A DNA stretch of 64,000 nt from Muricoccus nepalensis (lineage in GTDB: Bacteria > Pseudomonadota > Alphaproteobacteria > Acetobacterales > Acetobacteraceae): the NCBI RefSeq assembly GCF_006438825.1, contig NZ_RCZP01000017.1:1-64000 (forward strand), read 5' to 3'. This document shows, piece by piece, positions 26,572 through 33,475 of the stretch. Both the position numbers and the translations under genes were made by a program. How positions within the stretch are numbered: position 1 is the first letter of the stretch; every line of letters begins with the position of its first letter. The notes under the pieces were generated by a model that worked only from the letters and a program-made list of their open reading frames with translations, was not told the origin of the DNA and searched no databases.

Positions 26572-27695
26572 CGCGGCGCGGGGCGGAGGAGCGCGGCGCG
26601 CGGCTGCTGATCACGGCCGACGCCGCGGGCGGCGTCTGGACCTACGCCCTCGACCTCGCGGCGGGGCTCGCGGCGCAGGGCGCCACCCCGGTGCTGGCCG
26701 TGCTCGGTCCCGCCCCGCGCGGCGACCAACTCGTGCGCGCGGCCGCGATCCCGGGCCTCGAGCTGCTGCCGACCGGCCTGCCGCTGGACTGGCTCGCCGA
26801 CGGGCCAGCGGAGCTGCGCGCCTCCGGCGAGGCGCTTGCGGCGCTGGCGGAGAGCGCGCGGGTGGACGCCGTGCAGCTGAACAGCCCGGCCCACGCGGCC
26901 GGCGTCGCCTTTCCCGTGCCCGTCGTGGCCGTGTCGCATTCCTGCGTCGTCACCTGGTGGGACGCGGTCGTTGGCGGCGCGCTGCCGCCGGAATTCACCT
27001 GGCACGCGGAGCTGATGCGGCGCGGCTGCCTCGCCGCCTCGAGGCTCGTGGCGCCCAGCCGCGCCTTCGCCGAGGCCACGGCGCGCCGCTACGCGCTGCC
27101 GCGCCGGCCGGTGGTGGTACATAACGGGCGCCGGCCCATGGCCGCGGCGGGCGCGCTGCCGGCCGGGGTCTCGTCGCCCTTCGTGCTCACCGCCGGGCGG
27201 CTCTGGGACAAGGGGAAGAACCTGCGCGCGCTCGACCTCGCGGCGGCGCGGCTGGACCTGCCCGTGCTGGCGGCGGGGCCGCTGGAGGGGCCGAACGGGG
27301 ACCGGGCGGAGCCGCGCAACCTGCGCGCCCTCGGCAGCCTCGGCGAGCCCGCGCTGGCGGCGCTGCTGGCGCAGCGGCCGATCTACGCCTCGCTCGCCCT
27401 CTACGAGCCCTTCGGCCTCGCGGTGCTCGAGGCGGCGCAGGCGGGCTGCCCGCTCGTCCTCTCGGACATCCCCACCTTCCGCGAGATCTGGGGCGCCGCC
27501 GCCGTCTACGTTCCGGCGCGCGACGAGGCCGCGGCCGCCGCGGCGATCGCGCGCCTCGCGGCCGACCCGGCCGAGCGCGCGCGCCTCGGCGGCGCCGCCC
27601 GTCGCCGCGCGGCGCGCTACACGGTGGAGGCCATGGCCGGCGCCATGCTCGACGTCTACCGGCCGCTCCTGCTGCCGGGGAGCGTCGCGGCGTGA
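26568..27695 (+). CDS. GT4-type glycosyltransferase
   Basis: A 375-residue GT-B glycosyltransferase. The N-terminal domain opens with LLITADAAGGVWTYALDLA; the C-terminal domain has VLTAGRLWDKGKNLRALDLA and the EX7E motif EPFGLAVLEAAQAGCPLVLSD in its conserved part, as in GT4 retaining enzymes. It should transfer a sugar from a nucleotide-sugar donor to a cytoplasmic or lipid-linked acceptor. The GTG start at 26568 lies inside the overlap with epimerase B. Donor cannot be predicted. Confidence 0.87.
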   Translation: MTRRGAEERGARLLITADAAGGVWTYALDLAAGLAAQGATPVLAVLGPAPRGDQLVRAAAIPGLELLPTGLPLDWLADGPAELRASGEALAALAESARVDAVQLNSPAHAAGVAFPVPVVAVSHSCVVTWWDAVVGGALPPEFTWHAELMRRGCLAASRLVAPSRAFAEATARRYALPRRPVVVHNGRRPMAAAGALPAGVSSPFVLTAGRLWDKGKNLRALDLAAARLDLPVLAAGPLEGPNGDRAEPRNLRALGSLGEPALAALLAQRPIYASLALYEPFGLAVLEAAQAGCPLVLSDIPTFREIWGAAAVYVPARDEAAAAAAIARLAADPAERARLGGAARRRAARYTVEAMAGAMLDVYRPLLLPGSVAA

Positions 27696-28831
27696 GGATC
27701 GTCTACCTCACCCACTCGCTCGCCTCCTGCTGGAACCACGGCAACGCGCATTTCCTCCGCGGCGTGCTGCGGGAGCTGGTGCATCGCGGGCACGCGGTGC
27801 GCGCGCTGGAGCCGGAGGGCGCCTGGAGCCTCGAGAACCTGCTGCGCGACCACGGCGAGGCCGGGCTCGACGCCTACCGCGCGCACTACCCCGAGCTCCG
27901 CTCCGATCGCTTCGCCGGGCTGGAGGAGGTGGAGGCGGCGCTGTCGGGCGCGGACGTGGTCATCGTGCACGAGTGGAACGAGCCCGCGCTGGTCGCGGCC
28001 GTCGGCCGCCTGCGCCGGCAGGGGGCACCCTTCACCCTGCTGTTCCACGACACGCATCACCGCGCGGTCAGCGACCCCGGGGCGATCCGCACCTTCGACC
28101 TCGACGGCTACGACGCCGTGCTCGCCTTCGGCGCGACCCTCTCCGAGGTGTACCGCCGCTGGGGCTGGGGCGACCGCGTCTTCACCTGGCACGAGGCGGC
28201 CGACACGCGGCTCTTCCACCCGCCGGCGGAGGAGGGCGCGCGCGAGGGGCTGGTCTGGATCGGCAACTGGGGCGACGGCGAGCGCACGGCGGAGCTGGAG
28301 AGCTTCCTGTTCCGCCCCGCGCAGGAGGCGGCGCTGCCGCTCGACGTCTACGGCGTCCGCTACCCGGAGGAGGCCCGCGCCATGCTTGCGCGGCACGGCG
28401 CGCGCTACCGCGGCTGGCTGCCCAACGCGCGGGCGCCCGAGGTCTTCGCGCGCCACCTCGCGACCGTGCACGTCCCGCGCCGCTTCTACGTGGACCTCCT
28501 GCCGGGCATCCCGACCATCCGCGTCTTCGAGGCGCTGGCCTGCGGCATCCCCCTCGTCTCGGCGCCCTGGCGGGACGCGGAGGGGCTCTTCCGCCCGGGG
28601 CAGGACTACCTGACGGCGCGCGACGGCGCGGAGATGGCGCGCCACCTCGCCGCGCTCCGCGACGACCCGGCGCGGCGGGCGGCGCTGGTGCGCAGCGGCC
28701 TCGAGACCATTCGCGCCCGCCACAGCTGCGCGCACCGCGTGGACGAGCTGATGGCGGTCCTCGCCCGGCTGGACGCGGCGCCCGCCCGCCGGCTTGGGCC
28801 CACGCATCCGGAAAGGGCGCCCGCGCCATGA
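27692..28831 (+). CDS. CgeB-like glycosyltransferase (C)
   Basis: A 379-residue CgeB-family GT-B protein: MRIVYLTHSLASCWNHGNAHF start, FTLLFHDTHHRAVS in the first domain, VWIGNWGDGERTAEL at the domain junction and PTIRVFEALACGIPLVS as the donor-side motif. It is the third CgeB-like enzyme of the locus and is longer at the C-terminus, which is Pro/Arg-rich. GTG start at 27692 within a GTGA overlap; its stop overlaps the methyltransferase ATG. The pairing with a methyltransferase suggests that the added sugar or the chain end is methylated. Confidence 0.83.
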   Translation: MRIVYLTHSLASCWNHGNAHFLRGVLRELVHRGHAVRALEPEGAWSLENLLRDHGEAGLDAYRAHYPELRSDRFAGLEEVEAALSGADVVIVHEWNEPALVAAVGRLRRQGAPFTLLFHDTHHRAVSDPGAIRTFDLDGYDAVLAFGATLSEVYRRWGWGDRVFTWHEAADTRLFHPPAEEGAREGLVWIGNWGDGERTAELESFLFRPAQEAALPLDVYGVRYPEEARAMLARHGARYRGWLPNARAPEVFARHLATVHVPRRFYVDLLPGIPTIRVFEALACGIPLVSAPWRDAEGLFRPGQDYLTARDGAEMARHLAALRDDPARRAALVRSGLETIRARHSCAHRVDELMAVLARLDAAPARRLGPTHPERAPAP

Positions 28832-29613
28832 GCACCGCCGCGACGCTGTCGCCCGACGAGATCCGCGCCCGCGTGGAGGCGCTCGGCGACTGGTTCCACA
28901 ACCTCGACCTCGGCGGCGTGCAGACCGCGCCGAACCACTTCCTCTACGACTACCCCGCGAACAAGTTCCGGCACTTCGCCCACGCGATCCCAGCGGACCT
29001 CACGGGCATGTCCGTGCTCGACATCGGCTGCAACGCTGGCTTCTACTCCATGGAGATGAAGCGGCGCGGCGCGGCGCGCGTGCTCGGCATCGACAGCGAC
29101 GACCGCTACCTCGCCCAGGCGCGGCTCGCGGCCGAGGTGACGGGGCTGGAGGCGGAGTTCCGCAACCTCTCGGTCTACGACGTGGGCGCGCTGGGCGAGC
29201 GCTTCGACCTCGTGATCTTCATGGGCGTGCTCTACCACCTCCGCCACCCGCTGCTCGCGCTCGACCTCATCCACGAGCACGTCGCCGGCGACCTGCTGCT
29301 GTTCCAGTCGATGCAGCGCGGCGCGAAGGAGGCGATGGCGCCGGCGCCGGACTACCCCTTCGCGGAGACGGCGGTCTTCGACGCGCCCGGCTGGCCGAAG
29401 CTGCACTTCGTCGAGCGGCGCTACTGCAACGACCCGTCCAACTGGTGGGTGCCGAACGCCGCGGCCTCGGAGGCGATGCTCCGCTCGGCCGGCTTCGCGA
29501 TCCTCGAGCATCCCGAGGAGGAGGTCTATCTTTGCCGGCGCGCGGAAGCCCCCTGGGGCGCCGGCGCCGTCTATCCCGCGCCCGGGCCGGAGAAAGAGGA
29601 GAGCCGCGCGTGA
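28828..29613 (+). CDS. CmoB-like SAM-dependent methyltransferase (TIGR04290-type)
   Basis: A 261-residue class I methyltransferase. SAM motif I is VLDIGCNAGFYSMEMKRRGA, followed by the acidic VLGIDSD. The N-terminal FHNLDLGGVQT and the DYPANKFRHF region resemble CmoB, the tRNA U34 carboxymethyltransferase, and I recall a TIGR04290 family of this kind in glycosyltransferase-containing clusters. MGVLYHLRHPL is motif IV/post-I. Here the likely substrate is a sugar or cyclitol in the cluster's product rather than tRNA. Start ATG at 28828 (ATGA overlap), end in a GTGA overlap. Confidence 0.82.
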   Translation: MSTAATLSPDEIRARVEALGDWFHNLDLGGVQTAPNHFLYDYPANKFRHFAHAIPADLTGMSVLDIGCNAGFYSMEMKRRGAARVLGIDSDDRYLAQARLAAEVTGLEAEFRNLSVYDVGALGERFDLVIFMGVLYHLRHPLLALDLIHEHVAGDLLLFQSMQRGAKEAMAPAPDYPFAETAVFDAPGWPKLHFVERRYCNDPSNWWVPNAAASEAMLRSAGFAILEHPEEEVYLCRRAEAPWGAGAVYPAPGPEKEESRA

Positions 29614-30518
29614 TCGAGGCCGCGATGATCTGGAACGAGCCGAACAACAAGTCCCACTGGGACCCCGAGCTCGATCCCGGCTGGGCGATCTTCGCCGAGA
29701 CCGCGCGCCTCGCCGGCCGCGCCATCCGCGAGGCGAATCCCGGCCTGCCGCGCGTCCTCGGCGGCATCTCGCCGATCGATCCCGCCTTCATCCTGAACAT
29801 GGCCGAGCGCGGGGCGATGGAGGAGATCGACGTCGTCGCCGTACACGGCTTCCCGCTCGACTGGAACCTCTGGAAGATCGACGAGTGGCCGGCCAAGATC
29901 AACGAGATCCGGGCGGTGACGAGCAAGCCGGTCTGGGTCAGCGAGGTCGGCATCTCCACCTTCGGCGCGGAGGAGGTGCAGGTCTGGGGGCTGAACCGCA
30001 CGGCGGAGCTGCTGATCGGCAAGGCGCCGCGGATCCACTGGTACTCGCTCTATGACCTGCCGCAGGCCTGGGGCGCCACCACGCGGCACCGCGAGGCCGA
30101 GGGCTCCTCCTACTACCGCCACTTCTACATGGGCCTGCTGCGCGAGGACGGGTCGCCCAAGCCCGCGATCGACCACTTCGCCCAGCACGCCCCCCAGATG
30201 GGCCTATGCCAGTGGTTCCACTTCGAGGACCACCGGCTGGACGACGCGGTGGCCTGGATGAGGCGGCTGGGCGTGCGTCACCTGCGCACCGGCCTCTCCT
30301 GGGCCGACAGCTTCCGCCCGAACGCGCTCGACTGGTTCGACCGCCAGATGGAGGCGCTGGCGGAGTTCGACGTGACCGTCACCTTCTGCTTCACGCCCGA
30401 GCACCGCGGTCTCGCGCCGCACCACAGCAGCCCGCCGCAGGTGCCGGCCGAGTTCGCGGAGTTCTGCGGGTCGATGGTGCACCGCTACGCCCCCGCCCGC
30501 GCGACGGTGGCGGCGTGA
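29610..30518 (+). CDS. Clan GH-A glycosidase-like protein with circularly permuted TIM barrel
   Basis: A 302-residue protein. It starts almost at once with the clan GH-A acid/base motif MIWNEPN (Glu10), then the strand-6 His (VAVHGF, about 79), the nucleophile strand VWVSEVG (Glu112) and the strand-8 aromatic IHWYSLYD. After residue 198 comes QWFHFEDHRLDDAVAWM, LGVRHLRTGLSW, DWFDRQMEAL, VTVTFCFTP and FAEFCGSMVHRYA, which look like strands 1-3 and helices that normally precede WNEPN. The barrel is therefore complete but in swapped order. No signal peptide, so cytoplasmic. The GTG start at 29610 is in a GTGA overlap with the methyltransferase. Enzymatic activity is inference; beta-xylosidase/GH39-like is the nearest family style. 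Confidence 0.8.
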   Translation: MIEAAMIWNEPNNKSHWDPELDPGWAIFAETARLAGRAIREANPGLPRVLGGISPIDPAFILNMAERGAMEEIDVVAVHGFPLDWNLWKIDEWPAKINEIRAVTSKPVWVSEVGISTFGAEEVQVWGLNRTAELLIGKAPRIHWYSLYDLPQAWGATTRHREAEGSSYYRHFYMGLLREDGSPKPAIDHFAQHAPQMGLCQWFHFEDHRLDDAVAWMRRLGVRHLRTGLSWADSFRPNALDWFDRQMEALAEFDVTVTFCFTPEHRGLAPHHSSPPQVPAEFAEFCGSMVHRYAPARATVAA

Positions 30519-30543
30519 GCGGGCGACCCTCTTGACCCTTCCG

Positions 30544-31500
30544 ATGCGCGCCGCCGTCCTCGAGGCGCCCGGCCAGGTCTCCGTTCGGGAGGTCCCCCGG
30601 CCCGAGCCCGGCCCCGGGCAGGTGCGGCTGCGACTGGAGGGCTGCGGCGTCTGCGCCTCCAATCTCACGCCCTGGTCGGGCCCCGACTGGATGCGCTTTC
30701 CGACCGAGCCCGGCGACCTCGGCCACGAGGCCTGGGGCGTGGTGGACGCGGTGGGGGAGGGGGTGGAGAGCCCGCGCGTGGGCGAGCGCGTGGCCGCGCT
30801 CACCTACCGCGGCTACGCGGAGTACGACCTCGCCGAGGCCGCCAACACCGTGTCGCTGCCGAGGTCCCTCGACGGGCAGCCCTTCCCGGGCGAGCCGCTG
30901 GGCTGCGCGATGAACATCTTCCGCCGCAGCGGCATCGCGGCGGGAGACACGGTCGCCATCATCGGCATCGGCTTCCTCGGCGCCATCCTGACGCGGCTGG
31001 CGACCGACGCCGGCGCGCGGGTCATCGCCGTCTCCCGCCGCCCCTTCTCGCTCGACCTCGCGCGCCGCATGGGCGCGGCGGAGACGGTGCCGATGGAGGA
31101 CCACCACGCCATCATCGCGCGCGTGAAGGAGCTGACGGGCGGCCGCTTCTGCGACGTCGTCGTCGAGGCCGTGGGCAAGCAGTGGCCGCTCGACCTCGCG
31201 GGGGAGCTGACGCGGGGGCGGGGGCGCCTGGTCGTGGCCGGCTACCACCAGGACGGGCCGCGCACGGTGAACATGTGGCTCTGGAACTGGCGCGGCATCG
31301 ACGTGATCAACGCGCACGAGCGCGATCCCAAGGTTTACATGCAGGGCATCCGCGAGGCGGTGGAGGCCGTCGCCGCCGGCCGCCTCGATCCTGCGCCGCT
31401 CTTCACGCACGGCTACCCGCTGGAGGCGCTGGGGGAGGCGCTCGACGCCACGCGGGACCGGCCGGACGGCTTCCTGAAGGCCCTGGTGCGCTTCCCGTGA
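30544..31500 (+). CDS. Zinc-type MDR alcohol dehydrogenase
   Basis: A 318-residue medium-chain dehydrogenase. The catalytic-zinc region has Cys37 in CGVCASN and His61-Glu62 in LGHEAWGVV; the structural-zinc four-cysteine lobe is absent, as in short sugar/polyol-type members. The Rossmann motif is IIGIGFLGAILTRLA, followed by VIAVSRR, which suggests NADP preference. It probably oxidises a polyol or reduces a keto-sugar or inosose in the pathway. The ATG at 30544 gives the normal MRAAVLEAP start (TTG at 30532 is possible). 25 bp separate it from the glycosidase, the only real gap in this operon. Confidence 0.87.
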   Translation: MRAAVLEAPGQVSVREVPRPEPGPGQVRLRLEGCGVCASNLTPWSGPDWMRFPTEPGDLGHEAWGVVDAVGEGVESPRVGERVAALTYRGYAEYDLAEAANTVSLPRSLDGQPFPGEPLGCAMNIFRRSGIAAGDTVAIIGIGFLGAILTRLATDAGARVIAVSRRPFSLDLARRMGAAETVPMEDHHAIIARVKELTGGRFCDVVVEAVGKQWPLDLAGELTRGRGRLVVAGYHQDGPRTVNMWLWNWRGIDVINAHERDPKVYMQGIREAVEAVAAGRLDPAPLFTHGYPLEALGEALDATRDRPDGFLKALVRFP

Positions 31501-32483
31501 GCCGCCCGCGCCTGGGCTTCCTCGGCACCGGCTGGATCGGGCGCCACCGCCTGGCCGCGATCCTCGCCGAGGGGCGCGCGGAGGCCGTCGGCATCGCTGA
31601 TCCCTCGCCCGAGATGGCGGCCGAGGCCGCGCGGCTCGCGCCCGGCGCGCGGGTGGTGGGCGGGCTGGAGGAGCTCCTTGCCCTGCGCCCGGACGGCATC
31701 GTGATCGCGACGCCGAGCGCGCTGCACGCCGCCCAGTCCATCCGGGCGCTCGAGGCGGGCGCCGCCGTTTTCTGTCAGAAGCCGCTCGGCCGCACCGCGG
31801 CGGAGTCGGGGGCGGTGGTGGAGGCCGCGCGGCGCGCCGGCCGCCTCCTCGCGGTGGACCTCTCCTACCGCCACACGGAGGCGATGCAGCGCATCCGGGA
31901 GGTGGTGCGGGAGGGCGGGCTCGGCCGGCCCTACGCGGTGGACCTGACCTTCCACAACGCCTACGGCCCCGACAAGCCGTGGTTCCGCGACCCCGCGCTC
32001 TCGGGCGGCGGCTGCGTGATGGACCTCGGCGTGCACCTCGTGGACCTCGCCCTCTGGGTCCTCGGCTTTCCCGCGGTCACGGGGGTCACCAGCGCCCTTT
32101 TCGCCGCCGGCGAGCCGCTGGGCGGGCGGACGGACCGGGTGGAGGACTACGCCGCCGCGACGCTCACCCTTGAGACCGGCGCGGTGGTGCGCCTCGCCTG
32201 CTCCTGGAACCTCCACGCCGGGCGGGACGCGGTGATCGCCGCCGAGTTCCAGGGCACGGCCGGGGGTGCCGCGCTGCGCAACGAGGCGGGCTCCTTCTAC
32301 GACTTCACCGCGGAGCGCTTCCAGGGCACCGCGCGCGAGACCCTGGCCGCGCCGCCGGACGACTGGGGCGGCCGCGCCGCCGCGGCCTGGGCGGCGCGCC
32401 TGGCGGATGGCGAGGGCTTCGACCCCGCGGCCGGGGAGCTGGTGGCGGTGGCCGGGGTGCTGGACCGGATCTACGGCCGCTAG
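31497..32483 (+). CDS. Gfo/Idh/MocA family oxidoreductase
   Basis: A 328-residue sugar/cyclitol dehydrogenase. N-terminal Rossmann GFLGTGWIGRH (8-17), the conserved Lys95 in CQKPLG (EKP motif equivalent), and the catalytic MDLGVHLVDLALW (Asp/His) region. Family members oxidise glucose, inositol, or UDP-sugars. Next to inositol-3-phosphate synthase in the same locus, an inositol or inosose substrate is plausible but unproved. GTG start in a GTGA overlap with the MDR gene. It is the last gene of the operon; its TAG stop is within a CTAG shared with the convergent iclR-type gene. Confidence 0.88.
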   Translation: MSRPRLGFLGTGWIGRHRLAAILAEGRAEAVGIADPSPEMAAEAARLAPGARVVGGLEELLALRPDGIVIATPSALHAAQSIRALEAGAAVFCQKPLGRTAAESGAVVEAARRAGRLLAVDLSYRHTEAMQRIREVVREGGLGRPYAVDLTFHNAYGPDKPWFRDPALSGGGCVMDLGVHLVDLALWVLGFPAVTGVTSALFAAGEPLGGRTDRVEDYAAATLTLETGAVVRLACSWNLHAGRDAVIAAEFQGTAGGAALRNEAGSFYDFTAERFQGTARETLAAPPDDWGGRAAAAWAARLADGEGFDPAAGELVAVAGVLDRIYGR

Positions 32484-33316
32484 GCTCCCCCGGATCCCCC
32501 GCCGGGGCCGCGCGCCATGGACTCGATCCGCCGGGCGACGGCCGCGAGCCGGGGGCCGATCTCCTCCAGCACCCGCTCGCGCCCGAGCATGAAGGCCGGC
32601 GCCCCGCAGTTCAGTGCCACGATTTCCCCCCCGGGCAGCGACAGGGCGGCGCCGGCCGCGTGCACCGTCGGGTTCCAGTCGCCGAGCGAGGCGGTGAAGC
32701 CCAGCCGCTCCTGCATCGCCACGGCCTCCCGCAGGCCGTCCCGGATCACCGGCCACTCGGCGGGCTGGCGGGCCGCGATCTCGAGGTCGATCGCCGCGCG
32801 CTCCTCCTCCGGCGCACGGGCGTAGTAGGCGCGACCCATGGCGGTGAGCGCGAGCGGCAGGCGGGACCCGATGTCGAGCTGCAGGGCGACGGCGGTGCGG
32901 GGGGAGACGTGCTCGACGTAGAGCATCGCCAGCCCGTCGCGCTTGCCGAGCGAGGTGGAGGCGTTCGTCTCCTCCGACAGCGCCCGCATGAGCGGCGCCG
33001 CGACGCGCCGGATGCTCATGTTGGCGAGGGCGAGCTGTCCCAGCGGCACGGCGCCGAGGCCGAGCTGGTACTTCGCGAAGCGCGGCAGGTAGGTGAGGTA
33101 GCCCAGCCGGGTGAGGGTGTGGGTGAGGCGCGAGACGGTGGCCCGCGGCAGGCCCGTCCGCTCCGCCAGCTCCTGGTTGCCCAGCATCGGGTCCTCGGCC
33201 CGGAAGGCGTGGAGGATGTCGAAGCCGCGGGCGATGGCGGCGACGAACTGCCGGTCCCCCGCCGCGTTATCCTCCCCAGGGCCTGCCCCGCCCGCCGCCA
33301 CCGCGCGCTTGCGCAT
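32480..33316 (-). CDS. IclR family transcriptional regulator
   Basis: A 278-residue IclR protein. An N-terminal extension of about 25 residues precedes the winged helix with recognition segment ELAERTGLPRATVSRLTHTL; the C-terminal effector domain includes RDGLAMLYVEHV, GSRLPLALTAMGRAYYA and VALNCGAP. IclR regulators bind short palindromes as dimers of dimers and respond to aromatic or small carboxylic acids. It is divergent from a pim-like operon, with a perfect palindrome between them. The ATG at 33316 is chosen; alternative GTGs exist a few codons upstream. Confidence 0.92.
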   Translation of the reverse strand: MRKRAVAAGGAGPGEDNAAGDRQFVAAIARGFDILHAFRAEDPMLGNQELAERTGLPRATVSRLTHTLTRLGYLTYLPRFAKYQLGLGAVPLGQLALANMSIRRVAAPLMRALSEETNASTSLGKRDGLAMLYVEHVSPRTAVALQLDIGSRLPLALTAMGRAYYARAPEEERAAIDLEIAARQPAEWPVIRDGLREAVAMQERLGFTASLGDWNPTVHAAGAALSLPGGEIVALNCGAPAFMLGRERVLEEIGPRLAAVARRIESMARGPGGGSGGA

Positions 33317-33334
33317 CCGCCGCACCCTCCGCGC

Positions 33335-33362
33335 TTGACCGCGCCCCTCGCCCTCCGATACC
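33335..33362 (+). promoter_or_regulatory. Candidate sigma-70 promoter of the pim-like operon
   Basis: TTGACC (33335-33340) and GATACC (33357-33362) are separated by 16 bp, upstream of the acyl-CoA ligase gene. The expected transcription start (near 33370) lies just before the IclR-type palindrome, a geometry suited to repression. Elements are imperfect. Confidence 0.4.
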
Positions 33363-33385
33363 AAGAGGGTAACGGCAGAACATAT

Positions 33386-33400
33386 TTCCGCAATGCGGAA
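33386..33400. promoter_or_regulatory. IclR-type operator palindrome
   Basis: TTCCGCA-A-TGCGGAA is a perfect 7+1+7 palindrome in the 159-bp gap between the IclR gene and the acyl-CoA ligase gene. IclR family operators are typically 15-bp palindromes of this geometry. I infer that it is the binding site of the adjacent regulator. Confidence 0.65.
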
Positions 33401-33475
33401 TATGCGACAAGACCGGCAAGGAGAGAACGAGCATGCGGCCTGCGAGGGCAGCCCTGGCAAAACGCGCGGGACGAC

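Noticed and set aside
29610-30518. Interpretation as a truncated glycosidase missing its N-terminal half
   Set aside because: The missing half is present after the C-terminal half in the same frame, so permutation explains it better than truncation.
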